Origin: Holophagales bacterium UBA5066
GTDB taxonomy: Bacteria; Acidobacteriota; Thermoanaerobaculia; UBA5066
Assembly: GCA_002414905.1 (NCBI GenBank)
Contig: DIAY01000269.1
Span: forward strand, 1-9,423
Direction: 5' to 3'
DNA length: 9,423 nt
Positions 1-5,599 of the stretch are shown in pieces. Under the pieces are notes generated by a model. That model was not told where the DNA came from, made no database searches, and was given only the letters and a program-made list of their open reading frames with translations. A program made the translations under genes and the position numbers. Position 1 is the first letter of the stretch; every line of letters begins with the position of its first letter.

Positions 1-465
1 TACTCGGAAGGCGGGTATCAGTCCGAAGACCTCGATCTGATCCTCCTGTCCTCGCCGACTCAACGATCGCTCGACGAAACGATGGCCAGGGCCGGATTCG
101 CCCGGAACGGCAACTATTACGAGCACCCGAGGACCTCGTTCTTCGTCGAGTTCCCTCGGGGTCCCCTGGCGATCGGGGCCGATACCTCTATTGCGCCGGT
201 CGCGATGGAGGTGGAGGGAGTCCCGCTCCTCCTCCTCTCGGCCACCGACTCCTGCAGGGATCGGCTTGCAGCGTTCTACCACTGGAGAGATCGGCAGGCC
301 CTTGGAGCAGCAATCGCCATCGCCACGAAGCACGCCCTCGATCTCGCGAAGATCCGCGCCTGGAGCCGGCGAGAAGGGGCGCTCGAGGGGCTCGAGGTGT
401 TCCTGCGGAGCCTGAAGGCTGCGAAGGGCGTTCCGTGCCGGTCCGGGCAGCGTGGTCCACGCTGA
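1..465 (+). CDS. Nucleotidyltransferase (AbiEii/DUF6036-like toxin), 5'-truncated by window edge
   Basis: The frame is open from base 1 and gives 154 residues before the TGA. The first visible stretch, YSEGGYQSEDLDLIL, matches the loop and strand of a minimal nucleotidyltransferase, with the metal-binding D-x-D at residues 10 and 12; the preceding Gly-rich motif must lie upstream of the window. Further on, TDSCRDRLAAFYHWRDRQA (residues about 79-97) and the following helices (KHALDLAKIRAWSRREG) are typical of nucleotidyltransferases found in toxin-antitoxin-like pairs. Proteins of this class are thought to transfer nucleotides to a target such as tRNA or a partner protein; that is family knowledge. 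An ATG at 82 exists, but the homology clearly begins before it, so I treat the gene as partial. Its partner, if any, is outside the window. The last dozen residues look unconserved. Confidence 0.75.
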   Translation, partial: YSEGGYQSEDLDLILLSSPTQRSLDETMARAGFARNGNYYEHPRTSFFVEFPRGPLAIGADTSIAPVAMEVEGVPLLLLSATDSCRDRLAAFYHWRDRQALGAAIAIATKHALDLAKIRAWSRREGALEGLEVFLRSLKAAKGVPCRSGQRGPR

Positions 466-621
466 GTTCGTCGTGCCGGCCCCTGACGCTGGCCCAGCGC
501 ATCCGGGTCCTCCGGTGATCTGCCCTCCCGACGACGGCTCATAGCCCTGATCCCAATCGATCATGTAATGTGCGCGTGAACGCACCCGCGACACTGTCAC
601 CGGAATTGTGAGGAGAGAACT
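466..621. other. Intergenic region with short inverted repeat
   Basis: There is no convincing gene between the nucleotidyltransferase and the exported protein. A small inverted repeat (GTGCG at 570-574, CGCAC at 581-585, 6-base loop) follows a -10-like TGTAAT at 564-569, but I see no good -35 at the right distance. The promoter of the exported-protein gene should lie here; its exact position is not resolved. Confidence 0.3.
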
Positions 622-1353
622 ATGAAAACCCTGACCTCGATTCGCAGCACATGCGTTCCTCTGTTCCTCGTGTCGCTCCTGCTCGCCGGTGGAACCACCG
701 TAGCGCAGGATCAGATGACTCCCGAGCAGGAGAAGATCTACCGGGAGATGATCAAAGCGAACGGATCCAATCCCGATGAGGTCATGGGAGCGATGAAGCA
801 GGTCGACGACTCTCGGAAGTGGACCGGAGGGCCGATCGACTACCACGCCGTCGGCGTCTACAGCGGCACGCCGCGCATCACGAGCGATCCCGGAAAGGGC
901 AGCGGGGTTGCCGACGTCACCGACCACGTCATTCTCGATTTCAGGTGGGATCTCGCCGAATCGGCTCTGGTCGGTACACCGAAGATTCAGAATTCGCAAA
1001 GCGCACTGAAGAATCCGCGCGACCTGGAACCGAAGTGCCTGCCGCCAGTGCTCAAGGGCGAGTATGAGCACGCTGACTTTCTGAGTGTGACAAACGGCCT
1101 TGGCGGCGCGCTCGCGCTCGACGTCAGGACGACCTACCCGATCGTCGAAGTCGCGCAGTTCTGCACCGGCGCGCGAAAGTCGATCCCCGGAGCGGCGAAG
1201 ACGCATAGAGAGGAACTCGTAGTGCCCTCGCCGACGACCTTCGGGATGAAGCTCCCCGCATCGAGCAAATTGGCCATCTCGTCCGACAAGAAGTCGCTGA
1301 TCTTCAAGGATGCCGGCTGGACGTGGACGTTCACGCCGAAACCGAGGGTGTAG
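622..1353 (+). CDS. Exported protein of unknown function with Sec signal peptide
   Basis: The product has 243 residues. The start is supported by an AGGAG Shine-Dalgarno sequence a few bases upstream of the ATG. Residues 1-28 form a signal peptide: a short basic start, a hydrophobic core (VPLFLVSLLLAGG) and a likely signal peptidase I site after TVA, before Gln29. There is no lipobox cysteine at the cleavage site, so a periplasmic or secreted protein is more likely than a lipoprotein. The mature part starts with a charged helical stretch (TPEQEKIYREMIKANG), followed by a probable beta-rich domain. It contains two cysteines, in PKCLPP and QFCTGA, that could form a disulfide. I do not recognise a family. 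It stands alone, with non-coding gaps on both sides, and does not look like part of the toxin-antitoxin cluster. Confidence 0.85.
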   Translation: MKTLTSIRSTCVPLFLVSLLLAGGTTVAQDQMTPEQEKIYREMIKANGSNPDEVMGAMKQVDDSRKWTGGPIDYHAVGVYSGTPRITSDPGKGSGVADVTDHVILDFRWDLAESALVGTPKIQNSQSALKNPRDLEPKCLPPVLKGEYEHADFLSVTNGLGGALALDVRTTYPIVEVAQFCTGARKSIPGAAKTHREELVVPSPTTFGMKLPASSKLAISSDKKSLIFKDAGWTWTFTPKPRV

Positions 1354-1496
1354 CGAAGGCGGTGGCCCAGCCTGTCGGGGTCAGCTCCTCGATCCCTCGC
1401 GTTTGCCTGTCGGCAGGTCCCTTAAGGAAGGGCGAGAACTACGGAAAGCCGTGCTCCACCAGCATTCCGAGGCGTAGGATCGTCACGGAGGACGCT

Positions 1497-1709
1497 ATGA
1501 ATCCGCTCTGCGCGATCTGCGGTGCCAAAGAGTCCAAGAACGCCCGGGACAAGACCGACACCTTCGCCCGCTTCCCCGGCGGTGGAGACCACGTCGACCT
1601 CTATCTCTGCGCCGCCTGCTGCGAGACGTGGAACGTCTCCGAAGACTGCACCTACGCTGAAGCAGCTACCGTCGTTGCAGAGGCTGAGGAGAACGTCGGG
1701 GACGAGTGA
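1497..1709 (+). CDS. Small four-cysteine zinc-ribbon protein
   Basis: The product has 70 residues. The frame is open further upstream (an ATG at 1323 lies inside the previous gene), but the ATG at 1497 is preceded by a good GGAGG at 1487-1491 with 5-base spacing, and the recognisable domain starts there. It carries two Cys pairs, C5-x2-C8 (CAIC) and C38-x2-C41 (CAAC, with an extra C42), separated by about 30 residues. This is the pattern of a treble-clef or zinc-ribbon fold binding one zinc. Function is unknown: such small proteins may bind nucleic acid or a protein partner. The gene converges with the cupin gene 60 bp downstream. Confidence 0.75.
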   Translation: MNPLCAICGAKESKNARDKTDTFARFPGGGDHVDLYLCAACCETWNVSEDCTYAEAATVVAEAEENVGDE

Positions 1710-1722
1710 CGAGGATGCCTCG
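1710..1722 (+). other. Small hairpin after zinc-ribbon gene
   Basis: CGAGG and CCTCG (5-bp stem, 3-base loop) follow directly after the stop codon, in the 59-bp gap between two convergent genes. There is no T-run, so it is at best a weak transcription-ending or RNA-stabilising structure. Confidence 0.2.
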
Positions 1723-1768
1723 CTGGGTCCGTCCTTCACATGCCGGCCCGTCGCGCTCCTCCGTGACC

Positions 1769-2113
1769 CTACTCCCGCCTGACGATGTCGACCGAGATCT
1801 CCACCGCCGGAACCGTTCCCTTGTTTTCGAGCCAGTGCGTGGTGTTCTTATCCTCGGGCCAGCCCACTCCCGGCCCATAGTCCGTAGCAACTCCGCTTCG
1901 ATGGTCCGTGATCGTCCCTTGCAGTATGTAGACGGTGCCCGGCCTGTCTCTATGGTCGTGAAGAGGGCCGACAACGCCTCCAGGCTCGATGGTCACCATA
2001 CGCATTCGAAGTTGGCGCCCTGCCATGCCCTCGATCTCAGGGCCAAGGTCAACCGATGCAAGCAACTTCACCGAAACACCTTTCGTCTCGGGCGCCAACT
2101 GTTCGTCGCTCAT
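1769..2113 (-). CDS. Small cupin-domain protein
   Basis: A 114-residue protein made of a single conserved beta-barrel (cupin_2 type). The ATG is preceded by an AGAGGAGAG Shine-Dalgarno sequence. Cupin motif 1 lies around residues 45-66 (GGVVGPLHDHRDRPG then VYILQG): His52 and His54 are the metal ligands, but the glutamate usually found a few residues later is replaced in the DRPGTVY segment, as in a known subgroup of small cupins. Motif 2 is around residues 83-100, with His93 in THWLENKG. Such proteins bind a divalent metal and may be enzymes or ligand-binding proteins; the substrate cannot be told. It is transcribed opposite to the zinc-ribbon gene and appears to be a single-gene unit, separated from the next minus-strand gene by 75 bp. 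Confidence 0.88.
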   Translation of the reverse strand: MSDEQLAPETKGVSVKLLASVDLGPEIEGMAGRQLRMRMVTIEPGGVVGPLHDHRDRPGTVYILQGTITDHRSGVATDYGPGVGWPEDKNTTHWLENKGTVPAVEISVDIVRRE

Positions 2114-2155
2114 CGTGCTCTCCTCTCTGAACTTCCCGGGTAATACACGATTTCA

Positions 2156-2185
2156 CGCCTGACCCCGGCTCGCCTGACCCCGGCT
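2156..2185. repeat. Two tandem copies of a 15-bp unit
   Basis: The unit CGCCTGACCCCGGCT occurs at 2156-2170 and again, identically, at 2171-2185, in the short gap between the cupin gene and the next minus-strand gene. It directly abuts the stop codon of the 131-residue gene. It could be a fragment of a dispersed intergenic repeat or a simple slippage duplication. Confidence 0.8.
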
Positions 2186-2188
2186 CGA

Positions 2189-2584
2189 CTAACGCCCCCT
2201 CTTGGCCTCGAGGAGGATTCGCAGCTGCTGAGAGGGGCCGGCGAGGGAGTCGAGGATCCGGACGGCGCAGAGCAGCTCGAAGAGCGCGTCGCGCCCCGAG
2301 GGGAGCGGCAGGCGGTCGATGCTCTCGGGCTCTACCGCGGCGCGGAAAGTCTCGGCGACGACCTCGCGCAGGAGCGGCCAGCGTGACCGGCGCGCGGCGT
2401 CCGTCCCGTCGAGGTAGCGGTGCCGCTTCCCCTCGAAGATCCACCACGAGAGCGCCCGTCCGGCGAACGCCGCCTCGGCCGTGGGCGACTCTCCAGTCAG
2501 CGGGCTCTTACCGAGCTTTCCGAGGAGCCAGCCGCGAACCTCTCGGCCCCATTCGTCCGGGATACCCGGGGCTGGGGGCGTCAC
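2189..2584 (-). CDS. Unrecognised 131-residue protein downstream of an antitoxin-like gene
   Basis: The frame is clearly coding, with almost all codons G/C-ended. No ATG is available after the antitoxin stop; the most likely start is GTG at 2584, about 20 bp beyond the antitoxin stop, with GAGG upstream. The open frame extends further upstream, but there it is the shadow of the antitoxin gene. The protein begins with a proline-rich stretch, then helical segments (EVRGWLLGKLG; AGRALSWWIFEGKRHRYLDG; PLLREVVAETFRAAV) and ends with ALFELLCAVRILDSL followed by ILLEAKRG at the C-terminus. The last two remind me of the helix and E-x-K strand of PD-(D/E)XK nuclease-like proteins, but normally much more sequence would separate and follow them. 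It may therefore be a truncated or internally deleted nuclease-like protein. Its position suggests co-transcription with the antitoxin. Function unknown. Confidence 0.7.
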   Translation of the reverse strand: MTPPAPGIPDEWGREVRGWLLGKLGKSPLTGESPTAEAAFAGRALSWWIFEGKRHRYLDGTDAARRSRWPLLREVVAETFRAAVEPESIDRLPLPSGRDALFELLCAVRILDSLAGPSQQLRILLEAKRGR

Positions 2585-2603
2585 GCGGCCGTCGTCCTCG
2601 ACT

Positions 2604-2822
2604 TCACAGGCTCTCTGGATGGAGCGACTCGCTGAGCCCGGCGCGATGCTCGGCCAGCGCTTCGTCGGCGAGGGAGTCGAGCGTCGCCTGCGATTTAGCA
2701 AAGGACGTCGCCCACTGACCCTCGTCGCCAAGCTCGGCGAGGAGCCACGCCGCGACCTCCTCCTGCTGGGGCGGGGGCAGCTTCGAAAGCTCCGCCAGAG
2801 CTTTTTCGAGAAGCGCAGTCAT
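2604..2822 (-). CDS. Small antitoxin-like protein (addiction-module type)
   Basis: A 72-residue acidic, helical protein. The frame is open upstream, but the ATG at 2822 begins MTALLEKALAELSKLP, a typical antitoxin N-terminus, and AGAGG lies upstream. The following segment (EVAAWLLAELGDE, then a W/F-containing linker and LADEALAEHRAG near residues 51-62) is characteristic of short antitoxins usually encoded just before a RelE/ParE-type toxin. Family knowledge predicts that it would wrap around and neutralise such a toxin and may repress its own promoter. Here the next gene is not a recognisable RelE/ParE toxin but the unknown 131-residue protein 19 bp downstream, so it is either an orphan or has an unusual partner. 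The 118 bp upstream, up to the nucleotidyltransferase gene, may carry its promoter. Confidence 0.75.
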   Translation of the reverse strand: MTALLEKALAELSKLPPPQQEEVAAWLLAELGDEGQWATSFAKSQATLDSLADEALAEHRAGLSESLHPESL

Positions 2823-2940
2823 GGCATCAGCCTCTGTTTCGAGTTTACGACTCCCGGCAAGCAGGTGCCTGTCCACGATGTCAGGCCGCCGGTCAGGGTC
2901 GGTCGGTTTCCTTTCCGAGAAGGGACTTCGCGGATGAGCT

Positions 2941-3642
2941 CTACGTGGCGAGTCGGCCGGCGATGAGCTGGAGGCGCCGCTCCAGGAGCGGCAAGCGCGC
3001 CTGTGTCGCGGCGTCCGGGGCGAGGTGTCCGGGCAGCGCACGCCGGAACGGCTCGTTGTCGAGGAGCTTGCCGAGCTCTTCCTCGAGGTAGGCCCGGAGC
3101 TGCGAGGCGCTTCGCGCCACCTCGTCGACGATCTCAGGCCGGCCGTCGACGAGCGTGACGACGTCTTCGAGGTCGTGACTCGCGCGGAAGTCGCCCTGGC
3201 CTCTCCCGAAGAACGCCTCGAGCTTCGTCGCGAGGAAGCAGGGCGGATCGACGAGGAGGATCGGGAGTCCGCTCGGAAGGCTCATTTGCTGGGCGGTCCG
3301 AACGGCCTCCGGGTACCAACGATTGCTGAAGCCGAGAAGCGACGGGTCCGTCGGCATGACATCGACGACGAGGTCACCGAGCGTCCATCGACAGATCGGA
3401 GCTTGCGGGCTCACGTCGTGCCGGAAGCCACGCCGCAGAAGCTCCTTCTCGAGGCCTCTGTACGCCGCCCGCCCCGCGGTCTCAACGACGAGGTCGACAT
3501 CCAGGGTCGTACGGATCGCGGCGGCGGCAGGATCGGTAATCATCAGACCCGTCGCACAGCCGCCGACGAAGACGACCCGCTCTCGGAGCGGGCCCAGGGC
3601 GGCGGCAACCCGCTCCACCATCTCGGTATTGGCGTCATTCAC
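2941..3642 (-). CDS. Nucleotidyltransferase toxin, AbiEii/MenT-like
   Basis: A 233-residue minimal nucleotidyltransferase. The Gly-Gly of the active-site loop is at residues 27-28 (VVFVGGCATG), the metal-binding D-x-D at 48 and 50 (TTLDVDLVV), and a third acidic residue at Asp94 (LVVDVMPTD). Lys140 in LATKLEAF and the acidic HDLED at 156-160 match the C-terminal helices of the AbiEii-type family. All key residues are present, so it should be active. Proteins of this class are type IV-like or related toxins that attach nucleotides to targets; for the mycobacterial MenT proteins the target is the tRNA 3' end. The ATG overlaps the stop of the upstream winged-helix gene by 4 bp (ATGA), so the two are co-transcribed and translationally coupled. 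The neighbour is presumably its antitoxin and repressor. Confidence 0.88.
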   Translation of the reverse strand: MNDANTEMVERVAAALGPLRERVVFVGGCATGLMITDPAAAAIRTTLDVDLVVETAGRAAYRGLEKELLRRGFRHDVSPQAPICRWTLGDLVVDVMPTDPSLLGFSNRWYPEAVRTAQQMSLPSGLPILLVDPPCFLATKLEAFFGRGQGDFRASHDLEDVVTLVDGRPEIVDEVARSASQLRAYLEEELGKLLDNEPFRRALPGHLAPDAATQARLPLLERRLQLIAGRLAT

Positions 3643-4148
3643 CTGAGCCGTTCCTGAAGCAGCCGGATGGCCAGCTGGCGCTCGCGGGCCCGCCCGGCCC
3701 GAACCGCATCGAGGAGGGCGAGGATCTCGTAGAGCGCTGCATCCGTCGCCACGGCCCTCGGAACGGACGGGTAGAGAGGATCGAGCCGCGGCCCGCGCGC
3801 CTTACCCTCCGGATCGGGCCACACCGGGTCCGGCTCCCCGGATCGCGCCATCAGATTCCGGAGAGGTTCGGCGCCGTGCGCCGTCGGAACGCCGCGGGTC
3901 ATCTCGCCGGGTCTCGCCGGGTAGGCATAGCGCGCGCCGTGGATCAGGAACTCCCGAAGGGACTCGGGGTTCGGCCGGGCACTGAGTCCGCCGGCCGGCA
4001 GGAAGCCTGCGGCGACGACGCGCTTCACCGAAGCGTGGACCGAGGCGACGCTCATCCCGAGCGAGCCCGCCAGGGAGGGATAGCTCCAGCTCTGGTCCCG
4101 ACCGGTCCAGAGCTTGAGAGCGACGACGAGGTCCTGCGGCTTGAGCAT
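3639..4148 (-). CDS. Winged-helix DNA-binding protein, probable antitoxin of the nucleotidyltransferase
   Basis: The product has 169 residues. Residues about 5-55 form a winged helix-turn-helix (LVVALKLW, YPSLAGSLGMSVASVHASVKRVVAAGFL), with SVASVHASVKR as the recognition-helix region. The rest carries a tyrosine- and proline-rich segment (GARYAYPARPGEMTRGVPTAHGAE) and a C-terminal helical domain ending RARERQLAIRLLQERLR. I have seen this arrangement in MarR-like regulators paired with nucleotidyltransferases. It overlaps the toxin start by 4 bp. There is no Shine-Dalgarno sequence before the ATG at 4148; instead a candidate promoter with a palindrome lies 10-37 bp upstream, suggesting a nearly leaderless, autoregulated operon. 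The role as antitoxin is inferred from gene order. Confidence 0.83.
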   Translation of the reverse strand: MLKPQDLVVALKLWTGRDQSWSYPSLAGSLGMSVASVHASVKRVVAAGFLPAGGLSARPNPESLREFLIHGARYAYPARPGEMTRGVPTAHGAEPLRNLMARSGEPDPVWPDPEGKARGPRLDPLYPSVPRAVATDAALYEILALLDAVRAGRARERQLAIRLLQERLR

Positions 4149-4149
4149 C

Positions 4150-4368
4150 CGAGGGGAAGTCTATTCGAGATTCGTGAATCGTGAAAGGCTCGTCGCGGCC
4201 GCTCGCCTGGGCGGGCCAGTGGACCTTGCCGCGGAGGATGGGGAGAACCTCGTCGTGCGCCACGTACTCCTGCCGGAGCCCGAACCGGACCGCCTCGAAG
4301 AGCCGCCGGCAGTAGAGCCGGGCGAGGACCCTGTTCGGGGCTTGCCCCCCGGAGCCTGAAGAGTTGAG
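4150..4368 (-). pseudogene. Fragment resembling McrC (5-methylcytosine restriction subunit)
   Basis: After a TGA at 4371-4369, the minus frame reads through about 70 codons without an ATG. Its centre, LARLYCRRLFEAVRFGLRQ then EYVAHDEVLPILRGKVHWPAQ, has the pattern of the McrC N-terminal region, where a helix is followed by a Tyr-Val/Glu-rich link and the LP-x-LRG-(K/R) motif. McrC is the nuclease subunit partner of the McrB GTPase in modified-DNA restriction. A complete McrC has well over 300 residues with a C-terminal PD-(D/E)XK domain; nothing of this remains, and no mcrB is present. The only internal start is a GTG at 4263. The frame runs into the winged-helix gene, whose promoter lies in its last part, so the toxin-antitoxin module seems to have replaced the rest of the gene. 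The family assignment is from memory of the motif. Confidence 0.5.
4158..4185 (-). promoter_or_regulatory. Candidate promoter of the winged-helix/nucleotidyltransferase operon with palindromic operator
   Basis: Reading the minus strand, TTCACG (4185-4180) and TAGACT (4163-4158) are separated by 16 bp, each matching 4 of 6 consensus bases. A palindrome, GATTC-AC-GAATC (4180-4169), sits in the spacer, and TTCACGA is repeated in tandem there. Only 9 bp separate the -10 from the ATG, so the transcript would have almost no leader. The winged-helix protein is the natural candidate to bind the palindrome. Prediction by eye only. Confidence 0.4.
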
Positions 4369-4411
4369 TCAGAGGGCCCTCAAGCGAGGCCCGCACGAAA
4401 GTGGTTGGCGT

Positions 4412-5154
4412 CTACGCGTCCAGCCTCGCGCCGCGCTCTCCGTCGACCTTATGCGGCATCTCGTTCCACTCTCGCCCATCGAGCAACCGGCCGGCGCGCT
4501 TCTTCTGCGTCCCACCCACTGCTTGAAGAAGAAGGGCACGCCTCGTACCGAACACTGCCGCCGAAGAGAACGCACCCACGCCGGGTCCATTGGACGACAC
4601 CTGGGGCCGCTCTCGCCGCCGACGACCACACAGTGAATCCCGTCGAGCGGGAGCTCGTCGATGGGCCCGAGCAGCGGCTCGACGCTGAGAAACCTGACGG
4701 CGGCGGGCACCGTTCTCAAATCATGGACCCGGAACGTGTAGTCGTCGTTCTCGACGCTCACGCCCATCCAGATGTTCTCTGGCCACGGTAGCCGCGGCGC
4801 CAAGGCCGCAAGCCGGCGCGAACGCTTCGTCAGGATCTGGAAACGATGCCGCGGCTCCGCGGCCATCGCGTCGAAGACTCTCTGGATGTAGCCCTCCGGA
4901 ACCTCCTCGTGGAACAGGTCGGACATGCTGTTCACGAAGACGAGCCGGGCCTTCTTCCACGTGGACGGGAGGCGAAGCGCGTGTGGCACGAGTCGCAAGT
5001 CGAAGCCTTGCTCGAACGGATGCCCCACGACGCCGCGAAACCGCTCGGCGAACCGCTCCGCGTAGCAGTTCTTGCAGCCTGGCGAGATCCTCGTGCAGCC
5101 CCGCACGGGGTTCCAGGTCGCGTCGGTCCACTCGATCGGGCTCCGGTCGCTCAT
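4412..5154 (-). pseudogene. Phage Gp37/Gp68-family (DUF5131) protein, disrupted by a one-base frameshift
   Basis: The protein starts SPIEWTDATWNPVRGC and carries Cys20-x6-Cys27-x2-Cys30 (CTRISPGCKNC), a likely iron-sulfur binding triad like that of radical-SAM-type proteins. Conserved family segments follow: VFVNSMSDLFHE (residues 73-82), QILTKR (106-111), NIWMGVSVEN (127-136), RFLSVEPLLGPID (154-166) and VVVGGESG (177-183). After FFFKQW (to residue 213, base 4516) the frame goes wrong and runs to a stop at 4369, giving a 261-residue product with an unconserved Arg-rich tail. In the neighbouring frame the expected ending continues: GTQKKRAGRLLDGREWNEMP, stopping at 4412. Restoring one G in the GGG run at 4517-4515 joins both parts into a 247-residue protein of normal length. 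Either a recent mutation or a sequencing error. Function is not established; such genes are common in phages and defence islands. Confidence 0.85.
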
Positions 5155-5228
5155 GCTCTCTGCAAGATCCTACTGGGAGTCGGTCGAGAGGGTACGGTAC
5201 GAGCGTCGACAACGAAGGGTCGACTTCG

Positions 5229-5317
5229 TCATGCCCCCGCCTCCGCCCCGTCGAGGTCGAGGAACACCTCGTCGGCGGCAGCGGTGAGGTCAACGGCCGA
5301 CGAAGCCGAATGACCTC
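5229..5317 (-). pseudogene. Possible 3' remnant of an antitoxin gene
   Basis: Between the abiEii remnant and the DUF5131 gene, the minus frame ending in TGA at 5229 reads SAVDLTAAADEVFLDLDGAEAGA with almost purely G/C-ended codons. The spacing of acidic and hydrophobic residues is like the C-terminal ends of small antitoxins. The stop overlaps an ATG (ATGA), as in toxin-antitoxin pairs, but the following frame stops after 20 codons, so no toxin remains. The upstream part of this frame is the shadow of the abiEii remnant. The assignment is weak; the rest of 5155-5228 shows no gene. Confidence 0.3.
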
Positions 5318-5599
5318 TCAGACACGCCTCTTCCAGAGCCAGTTCGACGGCTCCCAGGTTCCGCACTCGGCGGAATCGAGGACGGGATTGAGGAAGGTCT
5401 CGACGGCTTCCATCACTTCCGGAAGGGTCTTCCAAGCCAGGTCGGCGCCAGCGACCTGAACCAGCCGGGCGAGGAAGCGGTCGGAGACGAGCAACTGGCG
5501 CCGCCGGGCGAAGTCGACGCCGGTGACCGACGAGGACCGGAGGCGTTGCTCGAGGGCCTGCTTGAAGGCCAGCGGCGTTGCGTACGGGCGAGCGGTCAT
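5318..5599 (-). pseudogene. abiEii: AbiEii-type nucleotidyltransferase with internal deletion of the catalytic core
   Basis: The 93-residue frame begins MTARPYATPLAFKQALEQ and continues to RRRQLLVSDRFLARLVQV, which is the N-terminus of AbiEii-type nucleotidyltransferases. It then passes directly to AWKTLPEVMEAVETFLNPVL and a W-rich end (GTWEPSNWLWKRR), which is the C-terminus of the same family. The roughly 200 residues in between, including the Gly-rich loop and the D-x-D motif, are missing; full-length members have about 300 residues. The fusion is in frame. The junction (about 5438-5458) coincides with a perfect 6-bp inverted repeat. The product cannot be a nucleotidyltransferase. Its ATG overlaps the AbiEi stop by 4 bp, the usual abiE arrangement. 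It might be simply decayed, or the short peptide might still be made. Confidence 0.75.
5438..5458. repeat. Inverted repeat at the abiEii deletion junction
   Basis: CAGGTC (5438-5443) and GACCTG (5453-5458) are perfect inverted repeats around a 9-base centre. They lie where the N- and C-terminal parts of abiEii meet, so the hairpin may mark or have promoted the deletion. Confidence 0.6.

Noticed and set aside
1391..1440. Hairpins after the exported-protein gene (CCTG/CAGG and CCTTAAGG)
   Set aside because: Stems of only 4 bp and no T-run; not distinguishable from chance as a terminator.
1323..1496. Longer start for the zinc-ribbon protein
   Set aside because: It would overlap the 3' end of the exported-protein gene and lacks a ribosome binding site, whereas the ATG at 1497 has GGAGG at good spacing and the domain starts there.
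2156..2185. Tandem 15-bp unit as a possible CRISPR or integron recombination site
   Set aside because: Only two adjacent copies without spacers, no attC-like core sites and no integrase or cas gene in the window; reported only as a simple repeat.
2049..2447. Minus-strand frame of 132 codons overlapping the 131-residue gene
   Set aside because: Its Pro/Arg/Ala-rich sequence is typical of a shifted frame, and the codon pattern supports the other frame; it also runs across the cupin promoter region.
3025..3657. Long plus-strand frame of 210 codons
   Set aside because: It lies exactly opposite the nucleotidyltransferase at 2941-3642, which has clear motifs; the plus frame has no recognisable domain and is rich in Arg/Asp/Glu, as expected from the reverse strand of GC-rich coding DNA.
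4369..4515. Arg-rich C-terminus of the DUF5131 frame
   Set aside because: It is the out-of-frame result of the missing base; the conserved ending lies in the neighbouring frame.
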